DNA from: Clostridia bacterium
GTDB lineage: Bacteria; Bacillota_A; Clostridia; Oscillospirales; CAG-272
Assembly: GCA_017632155.1 (NCBI GenBank)
Contig: JAGBRZ010000056.1
Span: forward strand, 1-5,603
DNA: 5,603 nucleotides
Direction: 5' to 3'
Shown one piece after another: positions 1-5,033 of this stretch. How positions within the stretch are numbered: the stretch's first letter is position 1; every line of letters starts with the position of its first letter. The notes under the pieces were generated by a model, which saw only the letters and a program-made list of their open reading frames with translations, made no database searches and was not told the origin of the DNA. Position numbers and translations under genes: made by a program.

Positions 1-34
1 GAAAGCAAAAGCTAATAGAATAGAAATGAAAATG

Positions 35-54
35 ACCGGCATTTGTCCGCCGGT
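35..54 (+). repeat. Small GC-rich hairpin
   Basis: ACCGGC (35-40) and GCCGGT (49-54) are perfect inverted arms around an 8-nt loop. No T-run follows, so it is not a convincing terminator by itself. It lies just upstream of a strong terminator and may belong to the 3' end of an upstream transcript. Stop codons in two frames at 13-15 and 21-23 could mark the end of an upstream gene, but too little of it is present to tell. Confidence 0.35.
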
Positions 55-74
55 TCTATATGCACGCCAGTATA

Positions 75-124
75 AGCGGCCTTACCATATTCATTTATGG
101 TTGGGTCGCTTTTTGTTTGTTTTG
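75..124 (+). terminator. Intrinsic terminator upstream of the sigma-like gene
   Basis: Arms 75-89 and 96-110 form a 15-position stem with one T-T mismatch (83/102) and two G-T wobbles, closed by a 6-nt loop (90-95). A T-rich tract follows (five T at 110-114, then TTT and TTTT broken by single G). This is a convincing rho-independent terminator. It would insulate the sigma-like gene from upstream transcription, or attenuate read-through into it, because a leader with a perfect Shine-Dalgarno starts 2 nt beyond it. Confidence 0.75.
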
Positions 125-125
125 C

Positions 126-152
126 AGAAAGGAGGTGATTCCCATGTTCTGA
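126..152 (+). promoter_or_regulatory. Perfect Shine-Dalgarno with two-codon leader ORF (Met-Phe-stop)
   Basis: AGAAAGGAGGTGAT (126-139) matches 14 consecutive bases of the complement of the usual Firmicute 16S rRNA 3' tail. Four bases later comes ATG TTC TGA (144-152). Past the TGA the same frame runs 11 more sense codons to TAA at 186-188 (LLWTHLYEHRI). The site is therefore either a minimal leader ORF or a 14-codon leader with an early stop. A ribosome here would sit upstream of the palindrome at 197-213 and of the hairpin over the sigma-like gene's ribosome binding site. The Shine-Dalgarno match is seen directly; a regulatory role is inference. Confidence 0.4.
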
Positions 153-158
153 TTGCTG

Positions 159-189
159 TGGACCCATCTGTACGAACACAGAATATAAT
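159..189 (+). promoter_or_regulatory. Candidate promoter for the sigma-like gene
   Basis: TATAAT at 184-189 is a perfect -10 hexamer. The best -35 candidate is TGGACC (159-164; 4 of 6 matches) at a long 19-bp spacing, so this is at best a weak or activator-dependent promoter. A start near 196 would place the palindrome 197-213 at the very beginning of the transcript or over the initiation site. Confidence 0.35.
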
Positions 190-196
190 TTCACGG

Positions 197-213
197 CATG
201 CCACTGTGGCATG
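197..213. repeat. Perfect palindrome CATGCCAC-T-GTGGCATG
   Basis: Two perfect 8-bp arms (197-204 and 206-213) flank a single central T, just downstream of the TATAAT at 184-189. As DNA it has the form of an operator for a dimeric regulator placed over the transcription start. As RNA it would fold as a 7-bp stem with a 3-nt loop. No T-run follows, so it is not a terminator. Its left arm, with two extra bases (195-204), is also complementary to 238-247 with one G-U pair. Confidence 0.5.
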
Positions 214-241
214 TTGTAAATATAAAAGTTTTGCTCGGTGG

Positions 242-261
242 TATGCCCCAAAGGAGGCATA
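242..261 (+). promoter_or_regulatory. Hairpin over the ribosome binding site of the sigma-like gene
   Basis: TATGCC (242-247) and GGCATA (256-261) are perfect 6-bp arms; the Shine-Dalgarno AAAGGAGG (250-257) occupies the loop and the start of the 3' arm. Folding would partly hide the ribosome binding site of the TTG start at 265. The left arm can instead pair with 195-204, so translation may depend on which helix forms. An out-of-frame ATG at 261 opens only an 8-codon ORF (stop 285-287) and lies too close to the Shine-Dalgarno (3 nt) to be a good start. Confidence 0.4.
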
Positions 262-264
262 TGT

Positions 265-684
265 TTGGACTACCGACAAAACGCTGATCGAGATGAGCTC
301 CGTGCGAGATTTACCGCATGGCTCGACACGTTAATACGACGTGCAAAGCTCAATTATCTTCGCAAGACGGAGATCCCGGTTGATATTGTATCCTTGGAAG
401 AACTGTTTGAGGAGAATGTCCCCGTTTCGGAGGATGAGTGGATGCGACAGCTTCTCTATCAAGATGATGATTTCAACTTTGAAGAAGAACGTCTTGCAAC
501 AGCATACGCGGAGTTGCCGTTGATGAGACAACAGATTCTAAAATTTCTTTATGTGGATGAACTGACCGTGGGCGAAATTGCAAAAAGATTGAACTGCTCG
601 GCTCAGTACGTGTCAGACCAAAAACAAAAGGGACTGAAGCATCTCCGCAAAAAAATGTCTGAAGGTGGTGATGAGAATGGATAG
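265..684 (+). CDS. Sigma-70 region 4-like regulator (Tn916 Orf7-type)
   Basis: A 139-aa small sigma-like protein typical of clostridial conjugative transposons. The N-terminal segment (residues 12-34, ARFTAWLDTLIRRAKLNYLRK) is the helix conserved in this group; an acidic linker follows (about 44-76). The C-terminal half is a sigma region 4 helix-turn-helix: a spacer helix with LP(L)xRQQILKFLY at about 84-96, then LTVGEIAKRLNCSAQYVSDQKQKGLKHLRKKM (100-131). It probably binds RNA polymerase and promoter -35 DNA to switch on element genes. I chose TTG at 265 because AAAGGAGG lies 7 nt upstream; an in-frame GTG at 238 would give 148 aa but has no ribosome binding site. It has no full region 2, so by itself it cannot be a complete sigma factor. 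Its stop overlaps the next gene by 8 bp. Confidence 0.85.
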   Translation: MDYRQNADRDELRARFTAWLDTLIRRAKLNYLRKTEIPVDIVSLEELFEENVPVSEDEWMRQLLYQDDDFNFEEERLATAYAELPLMRQQILKFLYVDELTVGEIAKRLNCSAQYVSDQKQKGLKHLRKKMSEGGDENG

Positions 685-868
685 AGACATATTCCGAATC
701 ACCTTACAGGGCGCTGTGGCAGGCAATCATGACGATTTTGAGAAGATTGTAGATTTATACGCACCGCTTATCGAGCATCATTGTTATATAAACGGTCAGT
801 ACGATGAAGATCTACACCAGTACATACTTATGCGAATTGCCCTAAAAATAAGCAAATTTAATATCTGA
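677..868 (+). CDS. HTH_16-type small protein, sigma region 2-like (Tn916 Orf8-type)
   Basis: A 63-aa protein starting MDRDIFRITLQGAVAGNHDDFEKIVDLYAPLIEHH and ending DEDLHQYILMRIALKISKFNI. The pattern (a G(N/D)xxDFExI element, then YxPLI, then (D)EDLxQxILxxIxxxIxKF) is that of the helix-turn-helix conjugative-transposon family (HTH_16), which resembles the start of sigma region 2. The start ATG at 677 has GGTGG about 8 nt upstream and overlaps the sigma-like gene's end, implying translational coupling. ATG 671 and GTG 665 are in-frame alternatives that add 2 or 4 residues. Paired with the region 4-like protein it could form a split sigma factor; that is inference by analogy with two-subunit sigma systems such as SigO/RsoA of Bacillus. 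A terminator follows immediately. Confidence 0.8.
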   Translation: MDRDIFRITLQGAVAGNHDDFEKIVDLYAPLIEHHCYINGQYDEDLHQYILMRIALKISKFNI

Positions 869-869
869 G

Positions 870-903
870 AAAGAGGCTCCGGAGCAATCCGGAGTCTTTT
901 TTT
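870..903 (+). terminator. Intrinsic terminator after the HTH_16 gene
   Basis: GGCTCCGG (875-882) pairs with CCGGAGTC (889-896), 8 bp with one G-T wobble, around the 6-nt loop AGCAAT, followed by seven T (897-903). The stop codon of the HTH_16 gene is only 2 nt upstream. This closes the two-gene regulatory operon. Confidence 0.92.
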
Positions 904-931
904 GAAAAAATTTTGCCGGAGCGACTATATT
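902..931 (+). promoter_or_regulatory. Candidate sigma-A promoter for the 0.9-1.5 kb unit
   Basis: TTGAAA (902-907, 5 of 6 matches to -35) and TATATT (926-931, 5 of 6 matches to -10) are separated by 18 bp, directly after the terminator T-run. Transcription would begin near 938 and run through the structured region into the 85-aa gene and possibly the recombinases. A second, weaker pair is TTGCGA (931-936) and CATTAT (954-959) with 17-bp spacing. Confidence 0.45.
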
Positions 932-989
932 TGCGATTTTTCAGGTGTTTTTACATTATGAAAGCATCCCTATGTCTTTTATGCACCTT

Positions 990-1245
990 GAAAACCGAAT
1001 AGTCCAGAACCGGTACTTTCCATTTTCGCTGAGCGCCTATCCGTCTGCCTGGCAAGCAGAACCAAGAGTAATAATATGCGGGTGGCTCCTGCATTTCGCC
1101 AAGACGCGAATTTGGGACAATGATACTTCCGTAATTCGCGGTCCGGCCACAATGAAGGCGGGAAGGTGAAACTCCTATGGACCTGTTCGCTGCAGGCGCC
1201 GGGTGGACGTTAAAATCAAAAGCTCGTTGAATAGACGAGCACCTT
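990..1245 (+). ncRNA. Candidate structured RNA or long structured 5' leader, family unknown
   Basis: Most of the 904-1283 gap; no credible protein is encoded on either strand. Stems read directly: TCTGC 1044-1048 with GCAGA 1056-1060; GTGGC 1082-1086 with GCCAC 1146-1150, enclosing GACGCGAATT 1103-1112 with AATTCGC 1133-1139 plus GTC 1141-1143 (one bulged G) and an inner GGGA/TTCC (1114-1117/1127-1130); GGCG 1157-1160 with CGCC 1197-1200, enclosing AGGT/ACCT (1164-1167/1181-1184); GCTCGT 1222-1227 with ACGAGC 1235-1240 around a 7-nt loop. The nested closing stems are what a folded RNA shows. I could not match it to a riboswitch, self-splicing intron or ribozyme from memory. It may be an independent RNA or an untranslated leader controlling the 85-aa gene 39 nt downstream. 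There is no terminator between it and that gene. Boundaries are approximate. Confidence 0.45.
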
Positions 1246-1283
1246 AATGGCAATAATTTCTATATAAAAGAAAGGAGTATCCA

Positions 1284-1541
1284 ATGTATAGTTACGATAA
1301 GAATGATGTCGCTACGCTTAAGAGTGTGGATATAAGAAGCGTTGATAAAAGTAGCTTAGTTGATCTAAACTCCGTTCACATAGACGAATCAAAACCAGTG
1401 CAGGAACGAGTTCTGAGCTTTTTACAACAGATTCAGAACCCCTATTGTTTTCGCATCGGTGATGTGGCCGTAAAAGTAAATTATAAGTCAGACGGACCAT
1501 CATTCCAGCAGAATTTCGAGGATCTTCTGCGAACAATGTAA
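1284..1541 (+). CDS. Small element-associated protein, probably DUF6870 family
   Basis: An 85-aa soluble protein with no signal peptide or membrane segment. AAAGGAG (1271-1277) lies 6 nt before the ATG. Visible features are the repeated pattern SVDIRSVDKSSLVDLNSVHID (residues 14-34), an ERVLSFLQQIQNPYCF block (41-56), then GDVAVKVNY (59-67) and a short acidic tail. The VDIRxVDxxxLVD ... ERxxxFxxQIxNPYC(Y/F)xxGxxxVK signature is one I associate with small proteins beside recombinases and conjugation genes in Tn1549-like clostridial elements, annotated as DUF6870; the family number is from memory. Function is unknown. Its place between a structured leader and the integrases suggests a role in excision control, for example a directionality factor, but it shows no clear DNA-binding fold. 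Not excluded: a mobilization accessory protein. Confidence 0.8.
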   Translation: MYSYDKNDVATLKSVDIRSVDKSSLVDLNSVHIDESKPVQERVLSFLQQIQNPYCFRIGDVAVKVNYKSDGPSFQQNFEDLLRTM

Positions 1542-1573
1542 ACGGTAAGTTATGGAAATGTCCGAAAAGTATA

Positions 1574-1628
1574 GATTTTTTCAAAGTTTTAGGCTCTACT
1601 TACTCACGGACTAAAAAATCATACTCAC
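1574..1628. repeat. Inverted GATTTTTT arms and TACTCAC direct repeats before the recombinases
   Basis: GATTTTTT (1574-1581) and AAAAAATC (1613-1620) are perfect inverted arms 31 nt apart. TACTCAC occurs twice, at 1601-1607 and 1622-1628, exactly 21 bp apart (two helical turns), and the second copy forms the left arm of the hairpin below, whose right arm ends GTGAG. The layout would suit cooperative protein binding, but the repeats are short and could be chance. Confidence 0.3.
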
Positions 1629-1676
1629 CTTTGGAATGTTTGTCGGCCGTACTGACAATCCATCCAAAGGAGTGAG
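1624..1676 (+). promoter_or_regulatory. Long hairpin hiding the ribosome binding site of the first recombinase
   Basis: CTCAC (1624-1628) pairs with GTGAG (1672-1676) and CTTTGGA (1629-1635) with TCCAAAG (1663-1669), with only G1670-A1671 bulged on the 3' side. The stem continues inside with TG/CA (1637-1638/1661-1662) and TTGTC (1640-1644) with GACAA (1654-1658) around a 9-nt loop containing CGGCCG. The Shine-Dalgarno AAAGGAG (1666-1672) of the recombinase at 1680 lies inside the 3' arm, so a folded transcript would block its translation. No T-run follows, so it is not a terminator. This would suit keeping recombinase levels low, for instance preventing expression from read-through transcripts. 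Confidence 0.55.
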
Positions 1677-1679
1677 CTT

Positions 1680-3332
1680 ATGGAAACTACAAATCTTATT
1701 CAGTATAATGCTGCTGCTTATGTGCGTCTGTCCAAGGAGGACTTAATCAGTATTAGCGGCGCAAGAACTGAGAGTAACAGTATTTCCAATCAAAAACAGC
1801 TGATTCTGGACTTCGTTAAAGACAAAGCTGACATAACAATAGTGTCGATAAGAGAAGACGATGGATATACAGGGACAGATTATGACCGGCCTGATTTCCA
1901 GCGCATGATGGATGACATCCGCGCCGGGATCGTGAATTGCGTCATTGTAAAGGATCTGTCTCGTTTTGGCAGAGAGTACATCAATGCCGGAAAGTATATC
2001 GATCGCCTTTTTCCGTATTATGGGGTTCGTTTGATTTCTATAAACGACGGAATCGACACCATCACCAGAAGCAGCTCTGATGATTTTAACATCATGGTGA
2101 AGAACCTGATGAATGACAACTACTGCCGAGATATTTCTATCAAAATCCGCAGTCAGTTGCAAGTAAAGCGTAAAAACGGCGAGTTTATCGGTGCTTTTGC
2201 GCCATACGGTTATGAGAAATCCGAAGAGGATAAAAACAAACTTGTTATTGATGTTTATGCCGCAGAAGTCGTGCGGGATATATTCCGTTGGAAACTGGAA
2301 GGTCTCAACCCGGACACCATAGCTCGAAAACTGAACGAGCAAGGTGTTTTGTCACCGATGGAATATAAGAAAAGCCGAGGATTATCCTATAAAACCTCTT
2401 TTAAGACCAAGAGTAAGGCACAGTGGGTGCCTATGGCGGTACGACGCATCTTAACAAACCCGGTCTATGTAGGAACTCTTGTACAAGGGATCCGAACAAG
2501 GCCCAATTACAAAATAAAAACAGTAATCGTTAATGAAGAAGAAAAATGGGCGATTTTTGAAAATGCCCACGAAGCAATCATCAAGCCAAGGATATTTCTG
2601 CTTGTACAACGGCTTCTTGAATTGGATACCCGAACTTCACCGAATGAAGAAGGGGTATTCCCGTTGGCAGGTTTGCTATACTGTAGCGACTGCAGAGGTC
2701 CTATGATACGGAAAACACAGACTGCAAGCGGAAAGAAATTCTATTATTATATTTGTGGTCATCACAAGAAAACCGGCAAGTGTTCAACACACCGTATCTC
2801 TAAAAGTCAGTTGGAAGATACCGTGCTGAAACTTCTGCAGGAGCATATCCGTTTACTAATGGAACTGGATACATGCCTGCAGACTATTAGAAGTGCCCCT
2901 ATGCGCCGCCTTAGTATAAGGAAGGCCGAGGAACGGTTACTTGCGGTTGAGGCAGAAATTGACCGATATCGTAGGCTGAAAATGTCGGCATATGAGGATA
3001 TGAAGGATGGCATTCTTTCAAAAGACGATTATCTTGATATTAAAGAGCAGTACGAAACTCGAATTGCTGATGCACAATTAGCCGAAGAACAGGTGCGTCG
3101 CGAAATCAATCTGTATCTTGAAAACGGGAATGCTCCACAGCAGTGGATCCAAGATTTCCTTGAATACCGCAACATCCAAAGCTTAACACGAAGTGTGGCA
3201 GTGGAATGCATTGAGAGTATTGTTATCTATGAAGATAAGCGAATCGAATTGACGTTTACTCATATGCAAGATTATCAAGCACTCGTTTCACAAGTACAGG
3301 ATTATTATCTTGAACAGAAAGGAGCGAGTTAA
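1680..3332 (+). CDS. Large serine recombinase 1
   Basis: A 550-aa large serine recombinase that would cut and rejoin attachment sites through a phosphoserine intermediate. The N-terminal catalytic domain (about 10-155) has YVRLS with Arg16 and nucleophile Ser18, the SNQKQL helix (36-41), DDGYTGTDYDRPDF (60-73) and VKDLSRFGREY with Arg95 and Arg98. The recombinase domain (about 165-300) begins at APYGY and holds an RRILTNPVYVG block. A zinc ribbon uses Cys335, Cys338, Cys359 and Cys368. A charged coiled coil (about 411-480, with YEDMKDGILSKDDY) precedes a C-terminal tail (VAVECIESIVIYEDKRIELTF). ATG 1680 is preceded by AAAGGAG at 7-nt spacing, within a long hairpin. Length is normal and all motifs are intact, so it should be active. 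Its stop directly abuts the next start. Confidence 0.97.
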   Translation: METTNLIQYNAAAYVRLSKEDLISISGARTESNSISNQKQLILDFVKDKADITIVSIREDDGYTGTDYDRPDFQRMMDDIRAGIVNCVIVKDLSRFGREYINAGKYIDRLFPYYGVRLISINDGIDTITRSSSDDFNIMVKNLMNDNYCRDISIKIRSQLQVKRKNGEFIGAFAPYGYEKSEEDKNKLVIDVYAAEVVRDIFRWKLEGLNPDTIARKLNEQGVLSPMEYKKSRGLSYKTSFKTKSKAQWVPMAVRRILTNPVYVGTLVQGIRTRPNYKIKTVIVNEEEKWAIFENAHEAIIKPRIFLLVQRLLELDTRTSPNEEGVFPLAGLLYCSDCRGPMIRKTQTASGKKFYYYICGHHKKTGKCSTHRISKSQLEDTVLKLLQEHIRLLMELDTCLQTIRSAPMRRLSIRKAEERLLAVEAEIDRYRRLKMSAYEDMKDGILSKDDYLDIKEQYETRIADAQLAEEQVRREINLYLENGNAPQQWIQDFLEYRNIQSLTRSVAVECIESIVIYEDKRIELTFTHMQDYQALVSQVQDYYLEQKGAS

Positions 3333-5033
3333 ATGGCACGAAAAAGCCGAAAAACCACTGTTGCAGAACCAGCGGTGATAAAGCCGGTCGATAAGGTCTA
3401 CCGCGCAGGCTTATATGCACGAATTTCTGTAGAAACAGAAAGGAAGCGTGAGGCCGACACGATTGGTAATCAACTTCAATTGCTGAAGGATTATGTTTCT
3501 GAGCATTCGGACCTTACCGTGTTCGACATTTACAGTGATGATGATATATCCGGTACCGACTTTGTCCGACCGGAATTTTCACGAATGATGAATGATCTAC
3601 GTGACGGAAAGATTGATTGTATAATCGTCAAGGACCTTTCTCGTTTGGGAAGAAACTATCTTGAGTCTGGCGAATATATCGAAATGGTATTTCCGTTTTT
3701 TAGGTGTAGGTTTATATCGGTTACAGACCGTTTTGATACCAAGTACCAACAAGCGGATATCTCTGTACAGTTGAAGAATATGGCTAATGAGATGTATGCG
3801 AAAGATATCTCAAGGAAGATTTGTTCCACTATGCGTACTATTCAGGAGCAAGGTAAATTTGCCGGCAGTCGTGCGCCATATGGTTATCGACTGGATCCCG
3901 CAGACAAGCATCATCTTATTATTGATGAAGAGACTGCGCCGATTGTAAAACAGCTTTTTGAATTGCTCGCAGAAGGTAATACGGTTCATTTTGTTGCAAC
4001 TACGATGAATGCAAACGGAATTCCATCTCCGGGGCGTTTATTATATGAAAGAGGGATTGCCAGTACCGATCACTTTAAGAATTCTAAGTGGTATATGCAA
4101 ACTGTACGGCGTATTCTTCAGGATGAAATATATCTTGGGTGGATGGTATCTGGTAAGTTTCGTTCCACATACCACTCTACAGGCAAAAAAGGATCTCAAC
4201 CGGTACCACGCGAAGAATGGATTGTTACTAAAGGTACACATGAGCCTATTGTTACTGAAGAACTTTTTAATAAGGTTCAGGAATACTTCGTGCGCATGAA
4301 GGAAGAACACGGTCAAACCGCTGTCTATAACTCTAAAAGCAAAAAAGCCAGCATTTTTAAGGGGCATCTTCGCTGCGGCGAGTGCGGACAGGCTATGTTC
4401 CTTAGAAACAAACACAGTCATGGCAAAGTAACTGCTTGGTATTATTGTGCTTTGCACGAAAATTACAATTCTTCATATTGCGTAAAAAAAGCGGTTAAGA
4501 AGCAGGATGTCGAAGATATTGCTTTGAAACTGATCCGCACGCAAATAAAGCTGTTTACCGATGCCAGAGAAATGATTATTGCTCTAAATAAAAAGGAAAG
4601 CAGTAAAACAAAACATCGTATTTACAGCGATCAAATCCGTAACGTAAAGAAACAAATTGAGAAGTATATGAGTCTGAAGGCGTCTTTATATGAGGATTTT
4701 GCAAATGGTGTGCTCAGCCAAAGCGATTATATCAGTATGGGGCAAGAATATGCCCAGAAAGCTGATGAACTCCGAATCTTTCTTGCTGAACTGGAAAAGG
4801 AAGCACAAAAGTATAGTCAAACGTATGCTATGAACGGTTCGTGGGCGCAAATTATCGAGCAATACCAAAATGCTGAAACTCTGACAGAGGAAATGATTGA
4901 TGCGTTCATAGATGAGATGATTCTGTATAACAATGGGCATGTTGAGGTCAAATTCAGATTTAAGGATGAGCTGGATGAGGTAATACATCTTGCTGCCATC
5001 CGCCAGAGGGAGGTAGAACGATATGCTATGTAA
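3333..5033 (+). CDS. Large serine recombinase 2
   Basis: A 566-aa paralogue of the preceding gene, in the same reading frame with its ATG immediately after that stop (0-nt gap) and AAAGGAG (3318-3324) 8 nt upstream, so translation is coupled. It has a basic N-terminal extension (MARKSRK..., about 22 residues) ahead of the catalytic domain. Active-site motifs: YARIS with Arg30 and Ser32; SDDDISGTDFVRPEF (68-82); VKDLSRLGRNY with Arg104 and Arg107. The recombinase domain starts near APYGYRLDP; the zinc ribbon uses Cys348, Cys351, Cys372 and Cys383; the coiled coil includes IRNVKKQIEKYMSLKASLYEDFANGVLSQSDY; the C-terminal part (LTEEMIDAFIDEMILYNNGHVEVKFRF) is the DUF4368-like end of this family. 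Sequence divergence from gene 1 is broad, so this is not a recent duplication. No defect is seen. Confidence 0.97.
   Translation: MARKSRKTTVAEPAVIKPVDKVYRAGLYARISVETERKREADTIGNQLQLLKDYVSEHSDLTVFDIYSDDDISGTDFVRPEFSRMMNDLRDGKIDCIIVKDLSRLGRNYLESGEYIEMVFPFFRCRFISVTDRFDTKYQQADISVQLKNMANEMYAKDISRKICSTMRTIQEQGKFAGSRAPYGYRLDPADKHHLIIDEETAPIVKQLFELLAEGNTVHFVATTMNANGIPSPGRLLYERGIASTDHFKNSKWYMQTVRRILQDEIYLGWMVSGKFRSTYHSTGKKGSQPVPREEWIVTKGTHEPIVTEELFNKVQEYFVRMKEEHGQTAVYNSKSKKASIFKGHLRCGECGQAMFLRNKHSHGKVTAWYYCALHENYNSSYCVKKAVKKQDVEDIALKLIRTQIKLFTDAREMIIALNKKESSKTKHRIYSDQIRNVKKQIEKYMSLKASLYEDFANGVLSQSDYISMGQEYAQKADELRIFLAELEKEAQKYSQTYAMNGSWAQIIEQYQNAETLTEEMIDAFIDEMILYNNGHVEVKFRFKDELDEVIHLAAIRQREVERYAM

Noticed and set aside
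26..334. 102-aa ORF on the + strand covering the leader of the sigma-like gene
   Set aside because: It runs through the terminator 75-124 and the palindrome, has no ribosome binding site, overlaps the start of a better gene and shows no protein-like pattern.
990..1245. Group I or group II self-splicing intron, or a ribozyme, for the structured region
   Set aside because: I could not find a group II domain V, a convincing group I core, or a hammerhead/HDV core; the region is also short and lies between genes rather than interrupting one.
951..1253. 100-aa minus-strand and 74-aa plus-strand ORFs in the 904-1283 gap
   Set aside because: No ribosome binding sites, low-complexity unrelated composition, and both coincide with strong RNA stems; better read as structured non-coding sequence.
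1238..1268. Promoter with -10 TATATA/TATAAA before the 85-aa gene
   Set aside because: No acceptable -35 hexamer at 16-19 bp upstream; the AT-rich stretch is explained by the ribosome binding site region.
1631..1659. Promoter TTGGAA-17 bp-GACAAT directly before recombinase 1
   Set aside because: Each hexamer matches only 4 of 6 positions and the start would fall at the Shine-Dalgarno, leaving almost no leader; the same bases are better explained by the hairpin.
1743..2342. 199-aa minus-strand ORF inside recombinase 1
   Set aside because: It is the antisense shadow of conserved catalytic-domain codons; no start signal or recognizable domain.
4041..4457. 138-aa minus-strand ORF and an overlapping 96-aa plus-strand ORF (4009-4299) inside recombinase 2
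   Set aside because: Out-of-frame shadows of the recombinase and zinc ribbon coding region; the true frame carries all conserved motifs.
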